From JBKBKC01 sp046294265 (GTDB taxonomy: Bacteria > Pseudomonadota > Alphaproteobacteria > Rhodobacterales > Rhodobacteraceae), in contig JBKBKC010000008.1 of NCBI GenBank assembly GCA_046294265.1, forward strand, positions 62,001 through 126,000: 64,000 nucleotides of DNA, written 5' to 3'. Below the pieces are notes generated by a model that saw only the letters and a program-made list of their open reading frames with translations, searched no databases and was not told the DNA's origin. Positions 50,542-58,713 of the stretch are shown here, in pieces (positions within the stretch are counted from its first letter, which is position 1; every line of letters begins with the position of its first letter). Position numbers and translations under genes: made by a program.

Positions 50542-51162
50542 ATGGACCTAGCCCCGATGTCAACCGACCGCCCCCGCCGTGCCGAGACAGCGCAGGACAC
50601 CGCCGCGCGCCTGATCGCCGCAGGCCGCCGCGCCTTTGCAGAAGCGGGGTTCGCGGCGGTGTCGCTGGACGCGCTGGCGGCCGAGGCAGGGGTCACGCGG
50701 GGGGCGCTGCACCATCGGTTCGGGAACAAGGCGGGGCTGTTCGAGGCCGTGCTGCGCGAGGTGGATGCGGAACTGCTGGAGGAGGTGGCGCAGGAATGGG
50801 ACGGCGCCAAGAAGGATCGCTGGATGGGGTTTCGCGCGTGCTATCACGCCTATTTGGAGGCGGCGCTGCGCCCAGACCGGCGGCGCATCCTGTTTCAGGA
50901 CGCGGCGGCAGTGCTGGGCACGCGGGCGATCGATATCTTGATGGATTCGGGTTTTGGCGAGGTGGTGGAGGAACTGGGCGCGCTGATGGTGGAAGGAAAG
51001 GTGCGGCCTCTGGCACCCGAAGCGGTGGCGCATGCGCTCAATGGCGGAGTTCTTAACCTGGCCTTCTGGGCAGCGGACGCGCCCGATGTGAGGGATCGCC
51101 TGCCTGCGGCGCATGCCACGCTGGCGGCGATGTTCGACGGATTGGAGATGCCGCGCGGCTGA
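50542..51162 (+). CDS. TetR-family transcriptional regulator
   Basis: Regulator of 206 residues (or 201 from a second ATG). The helix-turn-helix region is DTAARLIAAGRRAFAEAGFA, AVSLDALAAEAGVTRGALHH and RFGNKAGLFEAVLREVDAEL, an AcrR-type pattern. The C-terminal ligand-binding domain follows (FRACYHAYLEAALRPDRRRI). It is divergent from the MATE transporter, with which it shares the palindrome at 50513. It abuts the stop of the convergent hydrolase gene without a gap. Confidence 0.9.
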   Translation: MDLAPMSTDRPRRAETAQDTAARLIAAGRRAFAEAGFAAVSLDALAAEAGVTRGALHHRFGNKAGLFEAVLREVDAELLEEVAQEWDGAKKDRWMGFRACYHAYLEAALRPDRRRILFQDAAAVLGTRAIDILMDSGFGEVVEELGALMVEGKVRPLAPEAVAHALNGGVLNLAFWAADAPDVRDRLPAAHATLAAMFDGLEMPRG

Positions 51163-51969
51163 CTAGCGCCGGTGCGCCGCAAAGGCCCGTGCAGCTTCGC
51201 CAAAGGCCGCGAACAACGGGCGCGATACGGGGTCCGCGCAGGCGTTCCATTCGGGATGCCACTGCACCGACAGGGTAAACCCCGGCGCGCCCCGGACAAA
51301 GATCGCCTCGGGCGTTCCGTCTGGCGCCTCGCCGTCGATCACGATGTGGGGGCCGGGGCGGGCGATCCCTTGGCCGTGCAGGGTGTTGGTCATCACCTCG
51401 GTCGCCCCTGTCAGGCGGTGGAAGGGGCCACCTTCGGTGAACCGCACCGGGTGGCGCAGGGCGAATTTCTCCTCCAGCGTGCCGTCGGGGGGCATGCGGT
51501 GATTCATCCGCCCGGGCAGGTCACGGATCTCGGGGTGGAGCGTGCCGCCCATGGCGACGTTGACTTCCTGAAACCCGCGGCAGATGCCCAGGAATGGCTG
51601 GCCGCGATCGACGCAGGCGCGGATCAGGGGCAGGGTAATGGCATCGCGGCACCGGTCGAACGCCCCGTGCGCAGGCGTCTCCTCCTCTCCATATTCGGAA
51701 GGGTGGACATTGGGTCGGCCCCCGGTCAGCAAAAACCCGTCGCAAAGGGACAGCAGTTCATCCACCGTCACCACAAGCGGGTCCGACGGGATGATCAGCG
51801 GCAAGCACCCCGCCGCCTGCGCCACGGCGTCGGAATTGGTCGTGCCGCAGGCGTGCACGGGGTAGCTTTCGTTCAGCAGGTTCATGTTTCCGATGATCCC
51901 GACGACCGCACGCCGAGCGGTGGCGTCGGGTCGGGTGGCGGGCGGAGACAGATAGGTATGGGCGGTCAT
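51163..51969 (-). CDS. Peptidase C26 / gamma-glutamyl-GABA hydrolase-like protein
   Basis: Class I glutamine amidotransferase-like hydrolase of 268 residues. Catalytic residues: Cys in PFLGICRGFQEVNVAMGG, and His and Glu in LSVQWHPEWNA. The LLTGGRPNVHPSEYG segment near residue 80 is typical of PuuD. It may hydrolyse gamma-glutamyl-GABA from putrescine degradation, in line with the class III aminotransferase about 6 kb away, but no other puu genes are beside it. The start MTAHTYLSPPATRPDATARR has only a weak ribosome site; an ATG five codons upstream is possible. Confidence 0.84.
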   Translation of the reverse strand: MTAHTYLSPPATRPDATARRAVVGIIGNMNLLNESYPVHACGTTNSDAVAQAAGCLPLIIPSDPLVVTVDELLSLCDGFLLTGGRPNVHPSEYGEEETPAHGAFDRCRDAITLPLIRACVDRGQPFLGICRGFQEVNVAMGGTLHPEIRDLPGRMNHRMPPDGTLEEKFALRHPVRFTEGGPFHRLTGATEVMTNTLHGQGIARPGPHIVIDGEAPDGTPEAIFVRGAPGFTLSVQWHPEWNACADPVSRPLFAAFGEAARAFAAHRR

Positions 51970-52169
51970 GCCAGAGCCGATCATCAGGTTGTCCGCAAGG
52001 ATAGCATGTGCTGTGGCGGGTTGAAGGGGAAAGCGGCGGGAAACTGGCCATGGTGCCGCGCCTGTAGCGAAAAGATGGGCGGTCGGGCGCGGTTTCACGG
52101 ATCGGTGACTTGCGTTCCTGTCGGAGGAAGGCGGTTTGCCGCGTGGGGCAGGATATGCAGGAGGGTTGC

Positions 52170-52562
52170 ATGAAGACGTTTTATCGGGTGGCGGTGGTGC
52201 TGGGTCTGGCGGCAGCAGGCGTGGGCGGTGTTGTCTGGGCGCAGGGGATGGGGCACGATGGCCACGCGGGCCACGGCGCGCAGGGCGGTGCCGGGATGGC
52301 CGAGCCGTCGGCGGCGACGCAGGCCTTCATCGCCGCGAATGACCGGATGCATGCGGGCATGGCGATCGCGTTCACCGGCGATGCGGATGCCGATTTCATC
52401 CGGGGCATGATCCCGCATCATGAGGGCGCGGTGGACATGGCGCGGATCGTGATGGAGCATGGGACCGACCCGCAGGTGCGGGCGCTGGCGGAGGAGATCA
52501 TCGCGGCGCAGGAGCGCGAGATCGCCTTTATGAAAGGCTGGCTGGCCGAACGGGGGTATTGA
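52170..52562 (+). CDS. DUF305 family periplasmic protein (CopM-like)
   Basis: Protein of 130 residues. The ATG follows GCAGGAGGGTTGC. There is a signal peptide (MKTFYRVAVVLGLAAAGVGG, ending near VWAQ), then a His/Met-rich linker MGHDGHAGHGAQGGAGM. The DUF305 core contains FIRGMIPHHEGAVDMARIVM and HGTDPQVRALAEEIIAAQER. The HH motif and the His/Met-rich linker suggest binding of copper or another soft metal in the periplasm, as shown for CopM of cyanobacteria. No copper genes are adjacent. Confidence 0.87.
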   Translation: MKTFYRVAVVLGLAAAGVGGVVWAQGMGHDGHAGHGAQGGAGMAEPSAATQAFIAANDRMHAGMAIAFTGDADADFIRGMIPHHEGAVDMARIVMEHGTDPQVRALAEEIIAAQEREIAFMKGWLAERGY

Positions 52563-52566
52563 GGGC

Positions 52567-52581
52567 GTCCCACGGTGGGAC
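52567..52581. repeat. Short palindrome GTCCCAC-G-GTGGGAC
   Basis: A perfect 15-base palindrome starting five bases after the DUF305 stop. It may act as a small terminator stem, though no T-tract follows, or as a protein-binding site. The same sequence was not found elsewhere in the window. Confidence 0.55.
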
Positions 52582-52706
52582 AGGTGTTCAGCCTAAAGGA
52601 ATCAACGGCTTGACCCCCCGTCATTAAGAATGTGGCAATGTTTGCGCCCGTCGGCGGGACAGCCAGTCGCGCAGGCCCGCGTCTTCTGTCCGGCCAGGGG
52701 CGGTGG

Positions 52707-53524
52707 TCAGGGCCGCGCGGGCACCGTCCGTGTCGCCCAGGCGTGGCAGCGCCTCGGCCCGCGGGGCGCGGCGCGGCCCCACAGCGCCTGGTCCTGATCG
52801 GTCAGGGGCACAATCCTGCCCTCCGCGCCTGCGCCCGTGCCATGACGTGCAGGATCAGCGACAGGAGCGCCAGAGGTTCCGTCTGGTGCGGCGTCAGATG
52901 AGCCAGAACCTCGGCCAGCTGCGTCGCTTCGGAGGCAAGGTCGGCGCGCGCGGGGTCCGAGCCGGGCACCGCCTTGCACCCCAGGGATGCGACGGCCAGC
53001 ACGGCCTCCATCACCTGCGGCAGGCGGGCGGGCAGGTCGTCGGGCTCGGGCGCCTCGAAGGCGGCGCGCATGTCCTTGAGCCGGGCCTTGCCGCGGCTCA
53101 GGCGCTGGCCCAATGCGGCGGGCGTCATCAGGAAGGCGGAGGCGATGCGATCCGCGGGAAGGCCCAGAACGGCCTGCGGCATCAGGGGCGTCTGCACCGC
53201 GGTGTCGAGGCCCGGATGGGTGCAGGCGAACAACAGGGCGAGGCGGCGGTCGGGGATGGGGGCGGGCCTATGCGCCTTGGTCTCGGTCAGCACGGCGAGG
53301 GGGGGGGCGGCCCGCGCCGCGCGGCGGGCCACGGTGATCAGCCGGGCCTCGGGCCGGTCCGGGATGCCCGCGCGCGGCCAGTGGTCCAGCGCAATGCGGA
53401 ACGCCTCGTCCAGCGCATCCTCGGCGGCGGCAATGTCGCGGGTGCGGGCGGCAAGAATGGCCAGAAGCCGCGCGTGACTGTCGCGCGCCGCCCGCTCTGC
53501 CGCCTGTGCCGCCGCTGGCGTCAC
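52707..53524 (-). pseudogene. DUF6596-type RNA polymerase sigma factor gene, frameshifted and shortened
   Basis: From a GTG start (VTPAAAQAAERAARDSHARL) the frame shows LLAILAARTRDIAAAEDALD, a compressed region 2, then PIPDRRLALLFACTHPGLDT and VLGLPADRIASAFLMTPAAL with GQRLSRGKARLKDMRAAFE, the hallmark of this sigma family. Near 52820 the frame shifts to EGRIVPLTDQDQALWGRAAP and then degenerates. About 270 residues remain of roughly 400, and the C-terminal helical repeats are missing. It follows a YCII gene, the usual partner, which is broken too. Confidence 0.7.
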
Positions 53525-53531
53525 GGTGCCG

Positions 53532-53894
53532 TCATGGCGCGGGTGGCGGCGGCAGGACCGGGGGCACCTCGACCGCGCCATGCGCCGGGATGGGGGCCCG
53601 TCCCGTTCAGGACAGGGCCGTGTCAAGGTCAGGCACGCCGATGATGAAGAACCCGCCCAGTTGTTCCTTGACCTCGGCGAAGGGGCCGTCCTGCACGATG
53701 CGGCCCGCCGGACCGTGGCGCAGGATTGCGGCGGAGGTGGGGAGGTCCAGCCCCGCGCCCCGCACGAACACGCCCGCCTGCACCAGCGTGCCGGAATAGG
53801 CGACCCCCCCGGCCCAGTCGGGGCCTGCCGAATCGGGGTCGGTGCGTCTTGCGGAATCTTGCGCCGATTCGTGAGGGATGATTGCGAATTGCAT
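53532..53894 (-). pseudogene. YCII-related protein gene, broken near its 3' end
   Basis: The frame starts MQFAIIPHESAQDSARRTDP (an in-frame ATG five codons upstream overlaps the previous stop). It continues through GAGLDLPTSAAILRHGPAGR and IVQDGPFAEVKEQLGGFFII to VPDLDTALS and a stop at 53607. The expected ending (PAHGAVEVPPVLPPPPAP, stop at 53532) is still readable in another frame about 50 bases on. About 100 of 120 residues are therefore translated normally. YCII proteins of this kind sit beside ECF-type sigma factors and may be their cofactors or targets. Confidence 0.65.
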
Positions 53895-53905
53895 GGGGGG
53901 CTTCC

Positions 53906-54067
53906 TCACATTTTGGGCGCTTGGCCGGGCGCTTGGCCAGTGGTGCGGATTTCGACCGCACCGGGGCTGGCGGCGGGCAGTTTCGCGGCCCAGGCCATTG
54001 CCTCGTCCAGCGATGCCACGTCGATCTGGAAAAATCCGCCCAGGATCAGCGCGCCGGGTTCATGGGT
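53906..54067 (-). pseudogene. C-terminal fragment of a second YCII protein
   Basis: Only the last 50 or so residues are recognisable: EPGALILGGFFQIDVASLDE, AMAWAAKLPAASPGAVEIRT and a short tail. The N-terminal half with the FxxxY and DGP segments is gone. Its stop overlaps an ATG of the next YCII gene (ATGA), which shows that the two once formed a translationally coupled pair. Confidence 0.6.
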
Positions 54068-54432
54068 TTCCGGCATTGCGACGGGAACCGGCACCATCGC
54101 CGCCCCGCCGGGCATGATCCCGGCAGTGGCGGCCTCTTGCCCCCGGCGGCATAGGCGCCCCGGAAGGCCTGGCCTGCCATGCCCGGTTCGGTGCGCAGCG
54201 CGATCTGGTCGCGGGGTCGTGGAACGGGAGGGCGAAGGGCCTCGCCGCGGCGGGCGTGGCCAAGGATGGCATCAGCAGGGAAAGGCGAAACATCGCAGGC
54301 TCCATGACAGGGGCAGGGCGACCATCGCCCGACCTCAGGTGCATGTGCGGGGGGCACCGGCGATGTCGACAGGAGCCCACAAGATAACTGAAACTGCGGC
54401 GCGGGGTCGGTCGAACCGGCACCCGCGCAGCG
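54068..54432. other. Degenerate region upstream of the YCII fragment
   Basis: 365 bases with no recognisable protein. It presumably held the N-terminal part of the second YCII gene and its promoter. The minus-strand stretch starting near 54300 (MFRLSLLMPSLATPAAARPF) looks like a signal peptide but is followed by nothing identifiable. Confidence 0.35.
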
Positions 54433-55401
54433 TCATGGGGTCGCGGGGGCCGGTGTGCCCGCTGGTGGCAGGATGGGCAGCGCCGGGGTTGGCGGCAGGG
54501 TCGCGACCGGGGCCACGGTGGGCGGAGTGGTAGTTGCCGGGGTGGTGACCGCCGGGGGCGTAGAGTCCGTCGCCAGGGGGGGGGCCGCAGGCGACGCTGG
54601 AAGGGAGGCCGCGGGGTCGGTAACCCGGGCCACGGCGGGAAGGATCGCCGGATCCTCGACCGGTGCCACCGCCTCCACGGGCTTGGGTTTCTTCGGCGGC
54701 GCGGGGGGCGGCACGATCAGGCGCGTGGCGCGCGTGCCGTCGGCCTTGAGCACGATCACCTTGGCGCCGGGTTGCACCCGCTGGCTCAGGTCCAGCACGT
54801 CCTGGTTGATCATGCGGATGCAGCCGGACGAGGCGTTGCGCCCGATGGACCACCAGTCGGGCGTGCCGTGGATGCGGTAACCGTAGTCGCGCCCGTTGGT
54901 GGTGAGGTAGATCGCGCGGGCGCCGAGCGGGTTGGTCGGCCCGCCGGGTTGGCCCTTTTCCCATTTGGCGAGCTTGGGATCACGCTCGATCATCTCGGGC
55001 GGGGGGGTCCAGGTGGGCCAGGGCCGGGTCTGCGTCACCACCGCCTCGCCCGCCCATTCGAACCCGGCGCGGCCGACCGAGATGCCGTAGCGGATCGCGG
55101 TCTTGGGGCCGGTGACGAAGTAAAGGAGTTTCTCGCCCGGGTGGATGATGACGGTGCCCGGCGCCTCGCCCCCGGCATAGGCGACGGTCTGGCGGCGCCA
55201 AGTTTCGGGCAGCTTTTCCAGCGGGACAGCGGCGATGGGATGGGGGCCGTCCATGGCGCTGCGGTAGATCGTCTCGGGCGGGTCGATCTGGGGGGCGGGG
55301 GCAAGGCCGAGTGCTGCGGGACCCTCCGTCGTGCAGGCCCCGAGGGTGAAGAAGGTCACGAGCAACAGGGCGGGCAGGCGGAGGCATCGAGGCGAGGTCA
55401 T
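54433..55401 (-). CDS. L,D-transpeptidase (YkuD domain) lipoprotein
   Basis: Protein of 322 residues with a lipoprotein signal (LLLVTFFTLGACTTEG). The YkuD domain spans roughly residues 80-220, from GTVIIHPGEKLLYFVTGPK to the active site RIHGTPDWWSIGRNASSGCI with RM, holding the catalytic His, Ser-Gly-Cys and Arg. It should make 3-3 peptidoglycan cross-links or attach proteins to peptidoglycan. The last 100 residues are a Pro/Ala/Thr-rich tail of low complexity, which is unusual in length and may act as a spacer through the periplasm. Confidence 0.9.
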   Translation of the reverse strand: MTSPRCLRLPALLLVTFFTLGACTTEGPAALGLAPAPQIDPPETIYRSAMDGPHPIAAVPLEKLPETWRRQTVAYAGGEAPGTVIIHPGEKLLYFVTGPKTAIRYGISVGRAGFEWAGEAVVTQTRPWPTWTPPPEMIERDPKLAKWEKGQPGGPTNPLGARAIYLTTNGRDYGYRIHGTPDWWSIGRNASSGCIRMINQDVLDLSQRVQPGAKVIVLKADGTRATRLIVPPPAPPKKPKPVEAVAPVEDPAILPAVARVTDPAASLPASPAAPPLATDSTPPAVTTPATTTPPTVAPVATLPPTPALPILPPAGTPAPATP

Positions 55402-55507
55402 TACAGCTATATCCGAATTGCGGGGCGACGCGCCTCCGAGGCGACATAAACGCTAATCCAGCGCGCCGGTTCCGTCAAAGCCTTGCGCGGGATGCGCGTT
55501 CTTCTGC

Positions 55508-56344
55508 CTAAAGCGTGGTGCGCAGCTGCCAGAGTTCTGGAAACAGTTCCACCTCAAGCATCCGGCGCAGGTAGGCCACGCCCGAGGTGCCGCCCGTGCC
55601 GCGCTTGAGGCCGATCACCCGTTCGACCGTGGTGACATGGTTGAAGCGCCATCGGCGGAAGTAATCCTCGAGATCCACCAGCTTTTCGGCCAGTTCATAG
55701 GCCTGCCAGTGGGCCGTGGGGTCGCGGTAGGCGATTTCCCAGGCGGCGCGCACGCCGTCATGCGCGGCCCAGGGGGCGGAAAGGTCGCGCGCCAGCACGT
55801 CGGGCGGCACCGGCAGGCCCGCGCGGGCGATATGCCGCAGCGCCTCGTCATAAAGCGAGGGGCGGGCGAGTTCGGCCATCAGGCGCGCGGTCAGGTCGGG
55901 GCGGTGCGCGTGGGGGCGCAGCATGGCCGCGTTGCGGTTGCCGAGCGCGAATTCTATCAGCCGATACTGGTGCGACTGAAAGCCCGAGGACTGGCCCAAC
56001 CCTGTGCGGAAGGTGGAATAGTCGGCGGGCGTCATCGTGCGCAGCACGTCCCAGGCGTTGTTCAGCTGCTCCAGGATGCGGGCGACGCGCGCGAGCATCT
56101 TGAACGCCTCGCGCACGCGGTCGGCGGCGATCAGGTGGCGGGCTGCGTCGAGTTCATGAAGGGCGAGGCGCATCCAGAGTTCCGAGGTCTGGTGCTGGAT
56201 GACAAAGAGCATTTCGTCATGCGCGCCGGTCAGCAACCTTTGCGCGCCAAGGATGGCGTCGAGGCGCAGGTAGTCGCCATAGGACATGCGCCCGTCAAAG
56301 GAAATCTGCGCGCCGTCAGTGGCGGGATCCTGGGGGCTGGTCAT
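55508..56344 (-). CDS. kynA: Tryptophan 2,3-dioxygenase
   Basis: Haem dioxygenase of 278 residues that opens the indole ring of tryptophan to give N-formylkynurenine. Seen: MLFVIQHQTSELWMRLALHE with the distal His51, the substrate-binding FRTGLGQSSGFQSHQYR, and the proximal haem ligand region RWRFNHVTTVERVIGLKRGT with GGTSGVAYLRR. Length and motifs are complete. It is the third gene of the minus-strand unit kynU-ridA-kynA, with 70 bases between ridA and its start. The formamidase KynB, needed between this step and kynureninase, is not in the window. Confidence 0.96.
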   Translation of the reverse strand: MTSPQDPATDGAQISFDGRMSYGDYLRLDAILGAQRLLTGAHDEMLFVIQHQTSELWMRLALHELDAARHLIAADRVREAFKMLARVARILEQLNNAWDVLRTMTPADYSTFRTGLGQSSGFQSHQYRLIEFALGNRNAAMLRPHAHRPDLTARLMAELARPSLYDEALRHIARAGLPVPPDVLARDLSAPWAAHDGVRAAWEIAYRDPTAHWQAYELAEKLVDLEDYFRRWRFNHVTTVERVIGLKRGTGGTSGVAYLRRMLEVELFPELWQLRTTL

Positions 56345-56414
56345 CGCGCGCGGGGCGGGCGGAGGGTGCGGGAGCCTCGGGCGGGCATTTTTGGACCATC
56401 GGGAATGGGAAGGT

Positions 56415-56807
56415 TCATTGCGCGGCCCAGGCGTCGATTTCGCAGAGGAACCGCGGGGCGGCGAGGCCTGCGACGATCAGGAGGGTGGCGGCGGGGGCGG
56501 GGGCCTCGCCGATCCAGGCATCGCGGCGGGCGCGGTAGGTGGTGACGGCCTGGGGGGAGGGGTCGGTGAGGTAGATGGTAAGCTTGATCAGGTCGGTCTT
56601 GGTCATGCCGGCGTCCGCGAGGGCCGTGGCGACATTTGCGAAGGCGGCGTCGAGCTGGGCCTCAAGGCTGTCGGGCAGGGTGCCGTCAGGACGGAGGCCC
56701 AGCTGGCCCGAGAGGGTGAGCCAGCGCCGGGGCGCCGTGGTCAGCACGGCATGGCTGTAGCGCGAGGCGGGGGGGGCGATGCCGGGGGGGTTCCAGGTGC
56801 GGTGCAT
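56415..56807 (-). CDS. RidA family protein
   Basis: Protein of 130 residues with the YjgF/RidA fold: WLTLSGQLGLRPDGTLPDSL, QLDAAFANVATALADAGMTK, DLIKLTIYLTDPSPQAVTTY and a C-terminal FLCEIDAWAA. The usual substrate Arg (in the motif RxxVEV of the classic subfamily) is not present; the sequence reads PRFLCEIDAW. It may therefore belong to a non-canonical Rid group. Its ATG shares a base with the kynU stop (TGATG), so it is translated with kynureninase. It may deal with reactive enamine or imine intermediates of PLP chemistry in the pathway (inference). Confidence 0.87.
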   Translation of the reverse strand: MHRTWNPPGIAPPASRYSHAVLTTAPRRWLTLSGQLGLRPDGTLPDSLEAQLDAAFANVATALADAGMTKTDLIKLTIYLTDPSPQAVTTYRARRDAWIGEAPAPAATLLIVAGLAAPRFLCEIDAWAAQ

Positions 56808-58003
56808 CAGGTGACCTTTGCGCGGGTGCGGAAGTCGGGGCGGTCCCAGGCGGCGGTGGCCATGACCTCGGCGATGATCGTCACGGCGGCGTCCACATCA
56901 GCCGCACCGATGAAGAGCGGGGTGAAGCCGAAGCGCAGGATGTCGGGGGCGCGGAAGTCGCCGATCAGCCCGCGCGCGATGAGGGCCTGCATGATGGCGT
57001 AACCTTCCGGGTGGCGGAAGCTGACCTGGCTGCCGCGCCGCGCGTGGTCGCGAGGGGTGGCGAGGATGAGGGCGGGGCAGGTGCCTTCCACCCCCGCGAT
57101 GAAGCGGTCGGTGAGGGCGAGGGAGGCGGTGCGCAGGTCATCGAGGTCGACGGCATCCCAGATGTCCAGCGCGGCCTCCAGCGCCGCGAGTTGCAGGACC
57201 GGGGGGGTGCCCACGCGCATCCGCTCGATCCCGCGGCCGGGGCGATAGGCGGGATCGAAGGCGAAGGGCGCCGCATGACCCAGCCAGCCGGAGAGGGCGG
57301 GGCGGGCGGTTTCCGCGTGGCGGGGGGCGACATAAATGAAGGCGGGGGCGCCGGGGCCTGCGTTGAGGTATTTGTAGGTGCAGCCCACGGCGAAATCCGC
57401 GCCATCCCGCGCCACATGCACCGGGAAGGCGCCCGCGGAATGGGCGAGGTCCCAGACGATCAGCGCCCCTGCGGCATGGGCGCGGGCGGTGAGGGCGGCC
57501 ATGTCGTGCCGCCGCCCGGTGCGGTAATCGACTTCGGTGATCATCACCACGGCGATGCGGTCGTTTATGGCGTCGAGCACCTCTTCCGGCGCCACCGTCT
57601 GCAGCCCGTAGTCGGGGCCGAGCGTGCGGGCCAGCCCCTCGGCCATGTAGAGGTCGGAGGGGAAGTTGCCCGTGTCGGACAGGATCACGCGGCGGTCTGG
57701 CCGCATCTCCAGCGCCGAGGCAAGGGCCTGATAGACCTTGATCGACAGCGTATCGCCCATCACCACATGACCGGGCTCGGCCCCGATCAGCCGACCAACC
57801 CGGTCGCCGAGGGCTGTGGGCTGGTCCATCCAGCCGGCCTTGTTCCAGCCAGTGATGAGCATCTCACCCCATTCAGATGCGATGGTGCGCGCCACACGGG
57901 CGGCGGCGGCGCGGGGCAGGGGGCCCAGCGAATTGCCGTCGAGGTAGATCAGCCCCTCGGGCAGGTCGAAGAGGGCGCGGGTGGCTGCGAAATCGGTGGG
58001 CAT
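56807..58003 (-). CDS. kynU: Kynureninase
   Basis: PLP enzyme of 398 residues that cleaves kynurenine to anthranilate and alanine. The ATG (MPTDFAATRALFDLPEGLIY) follows AAAGGAGCCGCCC; the frame open upstream to 58240 is not coding. LDGNSLGPLPRAAAARV, SDTGNFPSDLYMAEGLAR, the PLP Asp region LIVWDLAHSAGAFPVHV and the lysine in CTYKYLNAGPGAPAFIYV are all present. It is the first gene of the operon with ridA and kynA. Confidence 0.96.
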   Translation of the reverse strand: MPTDFAATRALFDLPEGLIYLDGNSLGPLPRAAAARVARTIASEWGEMLITGWNKAGWMDQPTALGDRVGRLIGAEPGHVVMGDTLSIKVYQALASALEMRPDRRVILSDTGNFPSDLYMAEGLARTLGPDYGLQTVAPEEVLDAINDRIAVVMITEVDYRTGRRHDMAALTARAHAAGALIVWDLAHSAGAFPVHVARDGADFAVGCTYKYLNAGPGAPAFIYVAPRHAETARPALSGWLGHAAPFAFDPAYRPGRGIERMRVGTPPVLQLAALEAALDIWDAVDLDDLRTASLALTDRFIAGVEGTCPALILATPRDHARRGSQVSFRHPEGYAIMQALIARGLIGDFRAPDILRFGFTPLFIGAADVDAAVTIIAEVMATAAWDRPDFRTRAKVT

Positions 58004-58125
58004 GGGCGGCTCCTTTGGCGGGCATTGAACCCGGCGCGGGGGGAGAATCCAAGCGGGAAAAGCTGGAGGGGTCTTGTCAGGGCGGGCGTGGCGGGGTTTG
58101 GTGCAGGCGGGCGACGGGGGGATTG

Positions 58126-58626
58126 ATGACGCTGCGCGAGATGATCGACCTGCCGCCGGTCTGGCTGGTAGCGGCCTTGGCGGCGGTATGGGCGCTGGAT
58201 GCGATTGTGCCCTGGAGCCTGTTCGGCCCGTCGGGTGCACGGGTGGGGGCGGTGGCCATTGGTGCTGGGCTGCTGCTGATGGGGGTGGCGGCGGCGCAGA
58301 TGCTGACGCAGCGCACCACGGTCATTCCGCGCGGGGTGCCTGCGCAACTGGTGACCGGCGGGGTGTTCCGGCTGTCCCGAAATCCGATCTATCTGGGCGA
58401 CGCGCTGGTGCTTGCGGGGGCCATCCTGTGGTGGGATGTGGCCCATGCCTTTCCGATCCTGCTGGCGTTCATGGCGCTGATCCAGCGACGGTTCATCCTG
58501 CCGGAAGAGGCCGTGCTGCGGCGTCTGTTCGGCACGGCGTTCGAGGACTGGGCCGCGCGCACCGGGCGATGGATCGGGCCGGGATCCGGGGGCAGGCTGC
58601 GACAGGATCGGCATGCCGGGAAATGA
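58126..58626 (+). CDS. Isoprenylcysteine carboxyl methyltransferase-like membrane protein
   Basis: Protein of 166 residues with four hydrophobic segments. The C-terminal part holds LVTGGVFRLSRNPIYLGDAL, then RRFILPEEAVLRRLFGTAFE and DWAARTGRW, the PEMT/ICMT-type methyltransferase signature (RNPxY and the EE motif). It is expected to methylate a lipid or another small molecule in the membrane using S-adenosylmethionine; the substrate is unknown. It is divergent from kynU and lies 87 bases before pntA on the same strand. Confidence 0.85.
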   Translation: MTLREMIDLPPVWLVAALAAVWALDAIVPWSLFGPSGARVGAVAIGAGLLLMGVAAAQMLTQRTTVIPRGVPAQLVTGGVFRLSRNPIYLGDALVLAGAILWWDVAHAFPILLAFMALIQRRFILPEEAVLRRLFGTAFEDWAARTGRWIGPGSGGRLRQDRHAGK

Positions 58627-58713
58627 GCCATTGAAATGATCTTGCGCGGCGGCTACGACGCCTAGGGTTTGGCGCGGATGCGCAGTCGCGGGACGACGGA
58701 CGGAGGAGAGGCG

